Assembly (NCBI GenBank): GCA_001871015.1
Contig: MNUO01000103.1
Coordinates: 1 to 7,098, forward strand
Direction: 5' to 3'
Origin: Candidatus Desantisbacteria bacterium CG1_02_38_46
Lineage (GTDB): Bacteria; Desantisbacteria; UBA1551; UBA1559
Length of the DNA: 7,098 nucleotides
Part shown: positions 1-5,797 of the stretch, piece by piece
Numbering within the stretch: position 1 is the stretch's first letter
How the letters are laid out: each line of letters begins with the position of its first letter
Notes under the pieces: generated by a model
The model's input: only the letters and a program-made list of their open reading frames with translations
What the model was told of the DNA's origin: nothing
The model's database searches: none
Made by a program: the position numbers and the translations under genes

Positions 1-353
1 AAAGCACCTATCACAACTACCACAAGAAATGAAAGAACAATCAAGTCTAATATCTTACTTAAATTTTCCCTGTTGATGTTCTTTGCAAAAACAAAATAAG
101 CAATTGGATATGCGCAAAATGCTATAAATCCATATATGCTTAATAGTTTGTTTACAGAAGTTAATGTTGAAACAAAAACAACTGCGGTAAAAATAATTAT
201 AGCCCAATCAAGCGCATTCTTCTTTTCTGATAATTTTATTTTTTTCAAAGAACTGAAAAATGAAATAAGAAGACCTATGTACATAACTATGTTTATCAGC
301 GGCAGCCAGAATATAGTTATGAATAGGCCTTTTTCAGCAATTTTAGTTTTCAT
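1..353 (-). CDS. O-antigen ligase-like polytopic membrane protein, N-terminal part (cut by window edge)
   Basis: Reading from the ATG at 353 down to base 1 gives 117 residues with no stop, so the gene continues beyond the window. Hydrophobic segments lie at about residues 9-34, 49-64, 72-90 and 102-117, separated by short basic loops (LKKIKLSEKK, KNINRENLSK). The order of a transmembrane segment, a LDW...STLTSVNKLLSIYG stretch and a further segment ending in a KN-I-like loop resembles the N-terminus of the O-antigen ligase/polymerase (Wzy_C) superfamily. Members act on lipid-linked sugar polymers at the inner membrane. The catalytic periplasmic loop is not in view, so the family is inferred from the N-terminal pattern only. 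No clear Shine-Dalgarno sequence precedes the ATG. The frame is open back to a TAA at 387-389 without another good start. It could instead be some other polytopic membrane protein. Confidence 0.55.
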   Translation of the reverse strand, partial: MKTKIAEKGLFITIFWLPLINIVMYIGLLISFFSSLKKIKLSEKKNALDWAIIIFTAVVFVSTLTSVNKLLSIYGFIAFCAYPIAYFVFAKNINRENLSKILDLIVLSFLVVVVIGA

Positions 354-359
354 AAATTT

Positions 360-461
360 TAAAAAGGGGACGCTTCTACTTATGAATTAAAAAGATGTCC
401 ACCCTACAAATAAATTTCACTCTTGACAGAGCAGAAAAAAAGTAGAAGCGTCCCCTTTTTA
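360..461. repeat. Palindromic element with 22-bp perfect inverted arms
   Basis: Bases 360-381 and 440-461 are exact reverse complements (22 bp) around a 58-base centre. The arms contain AAAAAGGGGACGCTTC and its complement. A second, AT-rich pairing links 437-444 (AAAAAGTA) with 460-467 (TACTTTTT) next to the corrinoid gene stop, so two alternative hairpins are possible. The element fills the gap between the corrinoid gene and the membrane-protein gene. It resembles REP/BIME or MITE-like repeats. The right arm shares AAAAAGTAG and GTCCCCTTTT with the repeat at 5747-5797, so the two belong to related families. It could reduce read-through between the genes, but there is no GC-rich stem with a U-tract typical of an intrinsic terminator. 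Confidence 0.8.
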
Positions 462-467
462 CTTTTT

Positions 468-1103
468 CTACAGACTTAATAATTCCTTTGCTTTGTCCAC
501 AGCAGATGCGGCATCAGGAGCATAGCCATCTGCACCAATCTCATCCGCATATTCCTGTGTCAGTGGAGCACCGCCTACCATTATTTTTACCTTGTCCTTT
601 AAACCCTTTGTCTGCAATACATCGATTGTTGTCTTCATAGAAGGCATAGTTGTAGTAAGAAGTGCGGACATGCCCAGTAATTTCGCAGATTTTTCCTGAA
701 TTGCAGAAGCAAATTTCTCGGCGTCAACATCCACTCCAGCATCTACAACATCGAAACCTGCCCCTTCAAGCATCATCACAACTAAGTTTTTGCCAATGTC
801 GTGCAAATCACCCTTCACTGTACCCACCACCACTGTTGCTACTGGTTTTACACCACTTTTAGCAAGAATAGGTTTCAATATGTCCATCCCGGCATGCATT
901 GCTCGGGCAGCAATCAGCACCTCAGGAACATAAAACTCGTTCTTTTTGAACTTGTCACCGACCACATTCATACCAGCGATCAATCCTTCCCCTAAAATCT
1001 TCCCTGGTTCTACACCCTCCTGAACCGCTGACTGAGTCAACTCCTTTGCCTTTGCCATGTTTCCACCAATAATACTTTCTGCCAAACCTTTTAAATCAGC
1101 CAT
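468..1103 (-). CDS. Cobalamin-binding corrinoid protein of a methyltransferase system
   Basis: The product is 211 aa, the normal length for the small corrinoid proteins (MtaC/MtbC/MttC-like) that carry a methyl group between a substrate-specific methyltransferase and an acceptor methyltransferase in the cytoplasm. Residues 1-85 form the helical cap domain (LAESIIGGN, GEGLIAGMNVVGDKF, FYVPEVLIAARAMHAGMDILKP). Residues 88-211 form the Rossmann-like B12 domain. The cobalt-ligand motif DxHxxG is intact at D99-L100-H101-D102-I103-G104. It is followed by the SALLTTTM (146-153) and GGAP (177-180) motifs that line the cobalamin nucleotide tail. The start at 1103 is chosen because AGGGAGG lies 5-6 bases upstream and MADLKGLAES is a family-like N-terminus. 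The frame is open up to 1214, but that extension is encoded by a repeat. No partner methyltransferase is in the window, so the methyl donor (methanol, methylamines, methoxy-aromatics or other) cannot be assigned. Confidence 0.9.
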   Translation of the reverse strand: MADLKGLAESIIGGNMAKAKELTQSAVQEGVEPGKILGEGLIAGMNVVGDKFKKNEFYVPEVLIAARAMHAGMDILKPILAKSGVKPVATVVVGTVKGDLHDIGKNLVVMMLEGAGFDVVDAGVDVDAEKFASAIQEKSAKLLGMSALLTTTMPSMKTTIDVLQTKGLKDKVKIMVGGAPLTQEYADEIGADGYAPDAASAVDKAKELLSL

Positions 1104-1123
1104 CTTCTCTCCCTCCCTTGTTT

Positions 1124-1184
1124 GTAGTGGTCGTTGCGAGGTCGCCTCGGGCGACCGAAGCAATCTAATGGAATTGCCCACTAC
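1124..1184. repeat. Palindromic repeat with GTAGTGG/CCACTAC ends and a different GC-rich core
   Basis: The element begins GTAGTGG (1124-1130) and ends CCACTAC (1178-1184), the same ends as the repeats at 2243-2393 and 3563-3636. The core is different: a perfect 7-bp hairpin GGTCGCC-TCG-GGCGACC (1140-1156) flanked by pairing TTGC (1134-1137) and GCAA (1160-1163). The core resembles the widespread TTGCGAG...GAAGCAATCT type of intergenic repeat (from memory). It lies between the PPi-type phosphofructokinase and the corrinoid gene. The CCACTAC end supplies the TAG stop of the phosphofructokinase on the minus strand. Confidence 0.8.
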
Positions 1185-2215
1185 TTTAAAAATACTTTTG
1201 CAAAACTCCACCATTCCTCATCTACTGTCTTTAATTTTGCCACTGCTTGCTCAAGCGGAACTGCCTCAATCCTATTGCCTTTAAGGCATGCCATCATTCC
1301 AAATTTTCCTTCTTTTATTAAATCAACTGCTTTAACTCCCACTCTTAAGCTCAGAATCCTGTCAAAGAGTGTTGGCGAACCTCCTCTCTGCATGTGTCCG
1401 ATCACTGAACTCCTTGCTTCAATTCCTGTCCTTTTTTCAATTTCTTTTTCCAAAGTCACTGCCACAGCTCTTTTTTTAAGAATGATGTGGCCGAAAGCAT
1501 CTTTTTCCTGCTCTTCCTCATCTTCCTCATCTTCCTCTGAAAATTCTATTCCTTCAGAAACAACTACAATTCCATAGCCCTTCCTTTCCCATACTTTCTT
1601 GAGGTGAGTGCACATTTCATCAAAATTAACTTTTTGTTCCGGAATAAGTATCCAGTCTGCTCCACCTGCAATACCCGTAAAAAGAGCAACCCAGCCGGCA
1701 TGCCTTCCCATAACTTCTAACACCATAATCCGATGATGTGATTTTCCTGTGTCTCTTAATCTTTCTACGGCATCGATGGCAATGGTGGCAGCACTATCAA
1801 ATCCGAAAGTATAATCAGTAGCAGAAAGGTCATTGTCCATTGTTTTTGGAACTCCAACAATTTTTAAACCTTTCTTGTAAAACTTATTTGCCACCCCTAA
1901 AGTATCATCTCCGCCAATTGCAATTAAAGCATCCAAACCTATATTTTTAAATGTCTCCATGCATTTCGGAACCATTTCATCTTCTTTTTTAAAAGGATTC
2001 GTTCTGGAACTTCCTAAAATAGTCCCGCCCTTTGAAATAATTTCATCAGCAGTTTTTAAATCCAGGGACATCGTTAAACCTTTAATTAAACCTGCCCAGC
2101 CATTTTTTAAACCAATAACTTCAATTCCATAATCAAGGGAGCGCAAAATAATTCCACGGATTGACTGGTTCAATCCCGGACAATCTCCACCACCAGTTAA
2201 AACACCTACCTTCAT
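1181..2215 (-). CDS. pfp: 6-phosphofructokinase, predicted PPi-dependent (group III-like)
   Basis: This 344-aa cytoplasmic enzyme interconverts fructose-6-phosphate and fructose-1,6-bisphosphate. The N-terminal GGGDCPGLNQSIRG (8-21) is the phosphate-binding start of the family. GGDDT (101-105) and PKTMDND (123-129) place Asp at position 104 and Lys at 124. In E. coli PfkA numbering, which fits here without offset, that pair marks PPi-dependent enzymes; ATP enzymes have Gly104. The catalytic Asp is D127. MGRHAGW (169-175) and GHMQRGGSP (273-281) bind the sugar phosphate, with R268 and H274 conserved. An acidic run of Glu/Asp at about 226-237 is an unusual insert in a surface loop. The start has AAAGGAGG about 9 bases upstream. 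The end (FAKVFLK) is abrupt, and its TAG lies in the flanking repeat, so the last few family residues may be missing. PPi use would make the step reversible. This is inferred from residues and not proven. Confidence 0.93.
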   Translation of the reverse strand: MKVGVLTGGGDCPGLNQSIRGIILRSLDYGIEVIGLKNGWAGLIKGLTMSLDLKTADEIISKGGTILGSSRTNPFKKEDEMVPKCMETFKNIGLDALIAIGGDDTLGVANKFYKKGLKIVGVPKTMDNDLSATDYTFGFDSAATIAIDAVERLRDTGKSHHRIMVLEVMGRHAGWVALFTGIAGGADWILIPEQKVNFDEMCTHLKKVWERKGYGIVVVSEGIEFSEEDEEDEEEQEKDAFGHIILKKRAVAVTLEKEIEKRTGIEARSSVIGHMQRGGSPTLFDRILSLRVGVKAVDLIKEGKFGMMACLKGNRIEAVPLEQAVAKLKTVDEEWWSFAKVFLK

Positions 2216-2242
2216 TTTGAAAACCCTCCTTTACTGCTACTG

Positions 2243-2393
2243 TAGTGGTCGAGTTTACTCGACTTTTCTGCAGAGCAAGCTCTGCCACTACCTGTAGTGG
2301 TCGAGTTTACTCGACTTTTGGCAGAACAATCTCTGCCACTACCTGTAGTGGTCGAGTTTACTCGACTTTTGGCAGAGCAATCTCTGCCGCTAC
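2243..2393. repeat. Three tandem copies of a 51-52-bp cloverleaf-type palindromic repeat
   Basis: Three copies start near 2243, 2295 and 2346 (to within a base). The first copy divides exactly into an outer arm GTAGTG, hairpin GTCGAGTTTACTCGAC (7-bp stem, TT loop), linker TTTTCT, hairpin GCAGAGCAAGCTCTGC (7-bp stem, AA loop) and outer arm CACTAC. Copies 2 and 3 keep the first hairpin and carry changes in the second (GGCAGA...TCTGCC stem). The third copy's last arm is CGCTAC, which still pairs with GTAGTG through one wobble. The block fills the gap between aldolase and the downstream phosphofructokinase, stopping just before the latter's ribosome binding site. Its last arm contains the aldolase TAG stop. 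It is non-coding despite an open plus-strand frame. Confidence 0.88.
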
Positions 2394-3538
2394 AGTAGTC
2401 CTGCGGAGCCGAACATTATTGCAAGACTCTTAACATGCTCGGCTATTCTGTTTTTGACTAAAGTCATAACTTCTATGAATGCTTCGTCTTTAAAACTGCG
2501 GTAATTTTCTCTCAGTAATTGTGGGTCCATTTTGACAACCGGTTCTAAATAACTTCTCGGGTCAACCAGGCTTCCTGAATCAACAGGATTTCCGTCTTTG
2601 TCTTTTGCAGGAGTTTCTCCTGTGAATACCTTTTTTATTACACTGAGAATTTCTGATTTTTTATCTACATCCGGATGGTCATTCAAATATTTCCTGAGCG
2701 TAGCTGTTATACCTAATCTTAAATCAGTGTCTATGTTTACTTTTCTTATTCCTTCTTTAATTGCTGCTTTTATCATATAATCAGGAATACCGCTTGTCCC
2801 CTTTAATGAACCGCCGTACTGATTTATTTCTTGGACAAGTTCTCTGGGCACGGTAGATGAACCATGACCAACCAGAAAGTGGTCAAGATTCTGGTGGTTT
2901 GCCTTTATTCCGGCATAACTATCAGTTACTATTCCTACATTCAGAGCATCAGTTTTACCCTTGTTAGGTCCATGCGAGGTTCCGTAAGCCACCGCAAGAG
3001 CATCTACCTTGCTCCTGTCAAAAAATACAGGTACAAACCTGGGGTCTGCGTAAGTTGTTTTTCCATAAGCAACATCCTCTTCCACACCTGCTAATTTACC
3101 ATATTCACCTTCTACGCTAACACCCTTTGGGTGAGCATAATCTACTATTTCCTTGGTAACTTCTATGTTCTGGATTTCATCTAATTTTGAAGCATCAATC
3201 ATTACAGAACTAAAACCATTGTCAACACAATCCTTTGCACTTTTAGTATCTCCGTGGTCAAGATGCAGTGCAAGAGGAAGAGTGATTTTCATATCTTTTA
3301 TTGCCTTTAATACCATAACCTGGATTTTATCCGCACCACCCTGGAATTTATTCGCACCCCTGCTCGCCTGAATTATTCCAGGAGCTTCTGCTTTGTACAA
3401 ACCTTCTAATATTCCTTGTGCCTGAGCATAAAAATTCACATTAAATGCGCCGATAGCAGATGGATGCCCTCTCAAAGAAGCAAATTCTGCAGCCTGCATT
3501 AAAGGTACTATGGAACATAACTTTGGCTCTTCTGACAT
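2390..3538 (-). CDS. fba: Class II (zinc-dependent) fructose-bisphosphate aldolase
   Basis: The 382-aa product reversibly splits fructose-1,6-bisphosphate into dihydroxyacetone phosphate and glyceraldehyde-3-phosphate. Class II signatures run in order: AFNVNFYAQAQGILEG (31-46); HLDHGD (92-97), with D94 the proton-transfer residue and H95 a zinc ligand; SVMIDAS (111-117); VSVEGEYGKLAGVE (140-153); YGTSHGPNKG (185-194), with H189 a ligand; VGHGSS (223-228), with H225 a ligand; and the phosphate-binding KVNIDTDLR (266-274). It is longer than most class II enzymes (about 300-360 aa). It has a C-terminal tail (VDPRSYLEPVVK, 325-336) ending FGSAG, as in the longer Calvin-cycle-type subgroup. AAAGGAGA precedes the ATG by about 6 bases. 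The stop TAG falls inside the adjoining repeat, so only the last residue or two could be repeat-derived. It is flanked on both sides by phosphofructokinase genes acting on its substrate. Confidence 0.95.
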   Translation of the reverse strand: MSEEPKLCSIVPLMQAAEFASLRGHPSAIGAFNVNFYAQAQGILEGLYKAEAPGIIQASRGANKFQGGADKIQVMVLKAIKDMKITLPLALHLDHGDTKSAKDCVDNGFSSVMIDASKLDEIQNIEVTKEIVDYAHPKGVSVEGEYGKLAGVEEDVAYGKTTYADPRFVPVFFDRSKVDALAVAYGTSHGPNKGKTDALNVGIVTDSYAGIKANHQNLDHFLVGHGSSTVPRELVQEINQYGGSLKGTSGIPDYMIKAAIKEGIRKVNIDTDLRLGITATLRKYLNDHPDVDKKSEILSVIKKVFTGETPAKDKDGNPVDSGSLVDPRSYLEPVVKMDPQLLRENYRSFKDEAFIEVMTLVKNRIAEHVKSLAIMFGSAGLL

Positions 3539-3562
3539 TTTATTTCTCCTTTTTTTAGCACT

Positions 3563-3636
3563 GTAGTGGTCGAGTTTACTCGACTTTTCTGCAGAGCAAG
3601 CTCTGCACTTCCAGAGTGCCTACTTTTGGCCACTAC
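3563..3636. repeat. Cloverleaf palindromic repeat with an extra third hairpin
   Basis: This copy has the same GTAGTGG start, first hairpin and GCAGAGCAAGCTCTGC second hairpin as the block at 2243-2393. About 24 further bases follow, containing a third small hairpin GCACT-TCCAG-AGTGC (3605-3619), before the closing CCACTAC (3630-3636). It sits between the ATP-type phosphofructokinase stop (TAA, 3643-3645), six bases away, and the aldolase start. Confidence 0.85.
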
Positions 3637-3642
3637 ATTTAA

Positions 3643-4614
3643 TTAGATTGCAAGAATCTGCGCCAACTCATATAATTCTTTATCAATCTTTTTCTCGTTT
3701 TTCAACATATATTCCAGATCGTAATCAATTATTTTTTCTTCCCGGATTCCCACAATTTTAGGATTGCTGGATTCCTGCATATCTTTTAAAACCTGAACCG
3801 CATGTATCCCAAAAAGGCTGGCAATCTTTCTACTCCTTGCAGTCGGTGAACCGCCTCTCTGTATATAACCAATAATGCTCACTTTCACTTCAAAACCAGT
3901 GCATTTTTTAATCTGGTCGGCAATTGCAAAAGAATTCCCCGCTCCTTCAGCCATTATGATAATATAAGAAGTCTTACCCTTTTCGCGGTTGTGTAAAATA
4001 CTTTCACAAATTACATCTAAATCATATTTAACTTCCGGAAGAAGAACAATCTCTGAACCACTGGCCAACCCCACTTCAAGAGCAAGAAAACCCCTTTTTC
4101 TTCCCATAACTTCTATAATAAAAATACGTTCGTGTGAAAAAGCTGTATCTCTAATTTTATCAATTGCCTCTAATGCAGTATTAATTGCCGTATCGAATCC
4201 AACAGTGTAATCAGTACCACAGACATCATTATCTATGGTAACGGGAATTCCAACAATTGGGATTTTGTATTGCTCATATAGTTGACCTGCTGCGGTAAAG
4301 GAACCGTCTCCACCTATAACAACCAGTCCTTCTATATTATTGTCTTTTATCACTTTAATTGCTTTTTCTCGTCCTTCTTTTGTTCTGAATTCCTCACAGC
4401 GCGCAGTTTTAAGAATGGTTCCTCCAAGATTAATAATTCCGCTTACTGAACGTAACTCCATCGGGATAATTTCGCCGCCGATAAGACCAGCGTATCCTCT
4501 TCGGACACCGAATACTTTAAAACCGTAGTAAATTGCGCTGCGCACTACTGCTCTTATGCAAGCGTTCATTCCAGGTGCATCGCCACCGCTGGTCATTACT
4601 GCAATTCTTTCCAT
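3643..4614 (-). CDS. pfkA: 6-phosphofructokinase, ATP-type (PfkA-like) with altered substrate-site residues
   Basis: The 323-aa product matches bacterial PfkA in length (E. coli, 320 aa). It would phosphorylate fructose-6-phosphate to fructose-1,6-bisphosphate in the cytoplasm. Family motifs: TSGGDAPGMNACIRAVVR (8-25), TARCEEF with R72, GGDGSF (101-106) with Gly at 104 as in ATP users, TIDND (126-130) with catalytic D128, SHERIFIIEVMGR (160-172), AEGAG (222-226) with E223, and YIQRGGSP (250-257). Three positions differ from E. coli PfkA. Val125 stands where Gly124 is, Lys244 where Arg243 is, and Tyr250 where His249 is; the last two residues contact fructose-6-phosphate. The GAGGA ribosome binding site lies about 7 bases before the ATG. 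It follows accA after a tandem repeat and precedes the aldolase. The enzyme class is certain. Phosphoryl donor and kinetic role are inferred. Confidence 0.93.
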   Translation of the reverse strand: MERIAVMTSGGDAPGMNACIRAVVRSAIYYGFKVFGVRRGYAGLIGGEIIPMELRSVSGIINLGGTILKTARCEEFRTKEGREKAIKVIKDNNIEGLVVIGGDGSFTAAGQLYEQYKIPIVGIPVTIDNDVCGTDYTVGFDTAINTALEAIDKIRDTAFSHERIFIIEVMGRKRGFLALEVGLASGSEIVLLPEVKYDLDVICESILHNREKGKTSYIIIMAEGAGNSFAIADQIKKCTGFEVKVSIIGYIQRGGSPTARSRKIASLFGIHAVQVLKDMQESSNPKIVGIREEKIIDYDLEYMLKNEKKIDKELYELAQILAI

Positions 4615-4628
4615 TTTCTATCCTCTTC

Positions 4629-4758
4629 TGTAAGCAGGACATAAAGTCCTGCGCTACAGTTTTGATGTCAGGACTAAAGTCCTGCGCTACAGTTTTGATG
4701 TCAGGACTAAAGTCCTGCGCTACAGTTTTGATGTCAGGACTAAAGTCCTGAGTTACAA
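4629..4758. repeat. 33-bp tandem repeat, about four copies
   Basis: Exact 33-base units lie at 4666-4698 and 4699-4731. A diverged first copy precedes them (from about 4629) and a partial, diverged copy follows (4732 to about 4758). Each unit holds the palindrome CAGGACT-AA-AGTCCTG followed by CGCTACAG. The block separates accA from the ATP-type phosphofructokinase. Its last copy overlaps the end of accA: the TAA stop (4753-4755) is in the TTACA that replaces CTACA of the other copies. The period being a multiple of three leaves a plus-strand frame open, which explains an apparent repetitive peptide there; it is not a gene. Confidence 0.9.
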
Positions 4759-5736
4759 TTTCCGCGACTCTGTGGTTTCTATTTCTTCTGTAAAAACACC
4801 CATCTTGCGGAATTTTTCATATCTCATCTGGAGTAACTCATCCTTGTTAATATTTTTGATTAATCCCAGGTTTTTCAAAACTGCTTTTTTGAGTTCCTGG
4901 GCAGCAAGTCCGGGATCCCGATGCGCTCCCCCGGAAGGCTCAGGAACAATTTCATCTATTATACCCAATTTAAAAAGTGCAGGGGCTGTAATCCAGGATG
5001 CTTCAGCAGCCACATCAGCTTTAGCGGAATCTCTCCATAAAATTGCACTGCATGCTTCTGGTGTACAAACAAAATATACAGCGTTTTCCATCATCAGAAT
5101 TTTATCCCCTATACCAATACCCAGCGCACCACCACTACCCCCTTCACCAATAACTATTACAATGATAGGGGTGTAAACCTGGGACATATCGCGCAGGTTT
5201 CTTGCAATTGCTTCAAATTGACCTCTCTCCTCAGCTTCTAACCCTGGGTAGGCACCAGGAGTATCAATGAAACAAATAACTGGTTTAGAAAATTTCTGGG
5301 CAAATTTCATCAGTCTTAAGGCTTTACGGTATCCTTCAGGATGTGCCATTCCAAAATTGCGCGCTATATTCTCCCTTGTATCCTTTCCCTTTTGATGCCC
5401 AATCACAACTATTCCTTCTCCATCCAGCTTTGCCAATCCTCCGATTAATGCTCTATCATCACCAAAAGACCTGTCACCGTGCAACTCAATAAAATCCTCA
5501 AATAACATTCCTATATAATCAAGAGTGGTTGGTCTCTTTAAATGGCGTGCTAACTGTGTCCTCTGCCATGCTGTCAAACTGGAGAAAACTTCTTTCTTTA
5601 ACTGGCGCGCTTTTCTTTCCAGTTCCCCTATCTCCTTGGTAAAATCTATCCTTTTTCCCTTGGCGAAATTTCTTAATTCTTTAATTCGCTTCTCAATCTC
5701 AGTAATTGGCTTCTCAAAATCCAAGTCCCCGTTCAT
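4753..5736 (-). CDS. accA: Acetyl-CoA carboxylase carboxyltransferase subunit alpha
   Basis: The 327-aa product is the usual length for AccA (E. coli, 319 aa). With AccD it moves the carboxyl group from carboxybiotin to acetyl-CoA, making malonyl-CoA for fatty-acid synthesis. The N-terminal LDFEKPITEIEKRIKEL (5-21) helical region is typical. Crotonase-fold motifs follow: ELHGDRSFGDD (84-94), GHQKGKDTREN (113-123), RNFGMAHPEGYRKALRLM (126-143), FIDTPGAYPGLEAEERGQ (156-173), GEGGSGGALGIGIGD (197-211) forming the oxyanion-hole region, PEACSAILWRD (226-236) and GGAHRDP (269-275). The C-terminus (KFRKMGVFTEE) is family-like, so it is complete. The start at 5736 has GAGG four bases before it, a tight spacing. 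An upstream ATG at about 5744-5746 is out of frame. Other acetyl-CoA carboxylase subunits (AccB, AccC, AccD) are not in the window. Confidence 0.97.
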   Translation of the reverse strand: MNGDLDFEKPITEIEKRIKELRNFAKGKRIDFTKEIGELERKARQLKKEVFSSLTAWQRTQLARHLKRPTTLDYIGMLFEDFIELHGDRSFGDDRALIGGLAKLDGEGIVVIGHQKGKDTRENIARNFGMAHPEGYRKALRLMKFAQKFSKPVICFIDTPGAYPGLEAEERGQFEAIARNLRDMSQVYTPIIVIVIGEGGSGGALGIGIGDKILMMENAVYFVCTPEACSAILWRDSAKADVAAEASWITAPALFKLGIIDEIVPEPSGGAHRDPGLAAQELKKAVLKNLGLIKNINKDELLQMRYEKFRKMGVFTEEIETTESRKL

Positions 5737-5746
5737 AAAACCTCAT

Positions 5747-5797
5747 GGGGTCAGGTCTTGCTTTGTGCTTTGTGAAAAAGTAGCCTGTCCCCTTTTA
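5747..5797. repeat. Short intergenic palindromic repeat
   Basis: GGGGTCAGG (5747-5755) pairs with CCTGTCCCC (5784-5792) except for one central T/T mismatch, giving a 4+4-bp stem with a 28-base loop. The right part, AAAAAGTAG...TGTCCCCTTTT, is like the right arm at 440-460 but with a different middle. The element fills the whole gap between the outer-membrane protein stop (TAA at 5798-5800) and the accA ribosome binding site. Repeats of this look are often mobilised by REP-associated Y1 tyrosine transposases; none is present in the window. Confidence 0.7.

Noticed and set aside
136-390. Plus-strand ORF of 84 codons
   Set aside because: It is antisense to the membrane protein N-terminus, whose minus-strand translation has the expected hydrophobic pattern.
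1104-1180. Cobalamin riboswitch before the corrinoid gene
   Set aside because: The gap is under 80 bases, is filled by a repeat, and shows no B12-box-like sequence.
1104-1214. N-terminal extension of the corrinoid protein (open frame to 1214)
   Set aside because: The extra 37 residues are translated from a palindromic repeat and the end of the neighbouring gene, while a strong ribosome binding site and a family-like N-terminus mark the ATG at 1103.
2243-2393. tRNA genes or integron attC sites suggested by the cloverleaf fold
   Set aside because: The unit is only about 50 bases, with 2-base loops, no anticodon arm or T-loop sequence and no attC core-site consensus.
2245-2433. Plus-strand small gene with CSGRVYSTFGR repeats
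   Set aside because: It is a frame through the non-coding cloverleaf repeats and antisense to the aldolase end.
4533-4751. Plus-strand gene encoding an 11-residue repeat peptide
   Set aside because: It is the translation of the 33-bp tandem DNA repeat plus the antisense of the phosphofructokinase start.
4629-4758. CRISPR array
   Set aside because: The 33-base units are directly adjacent, with no unique spacers between them.
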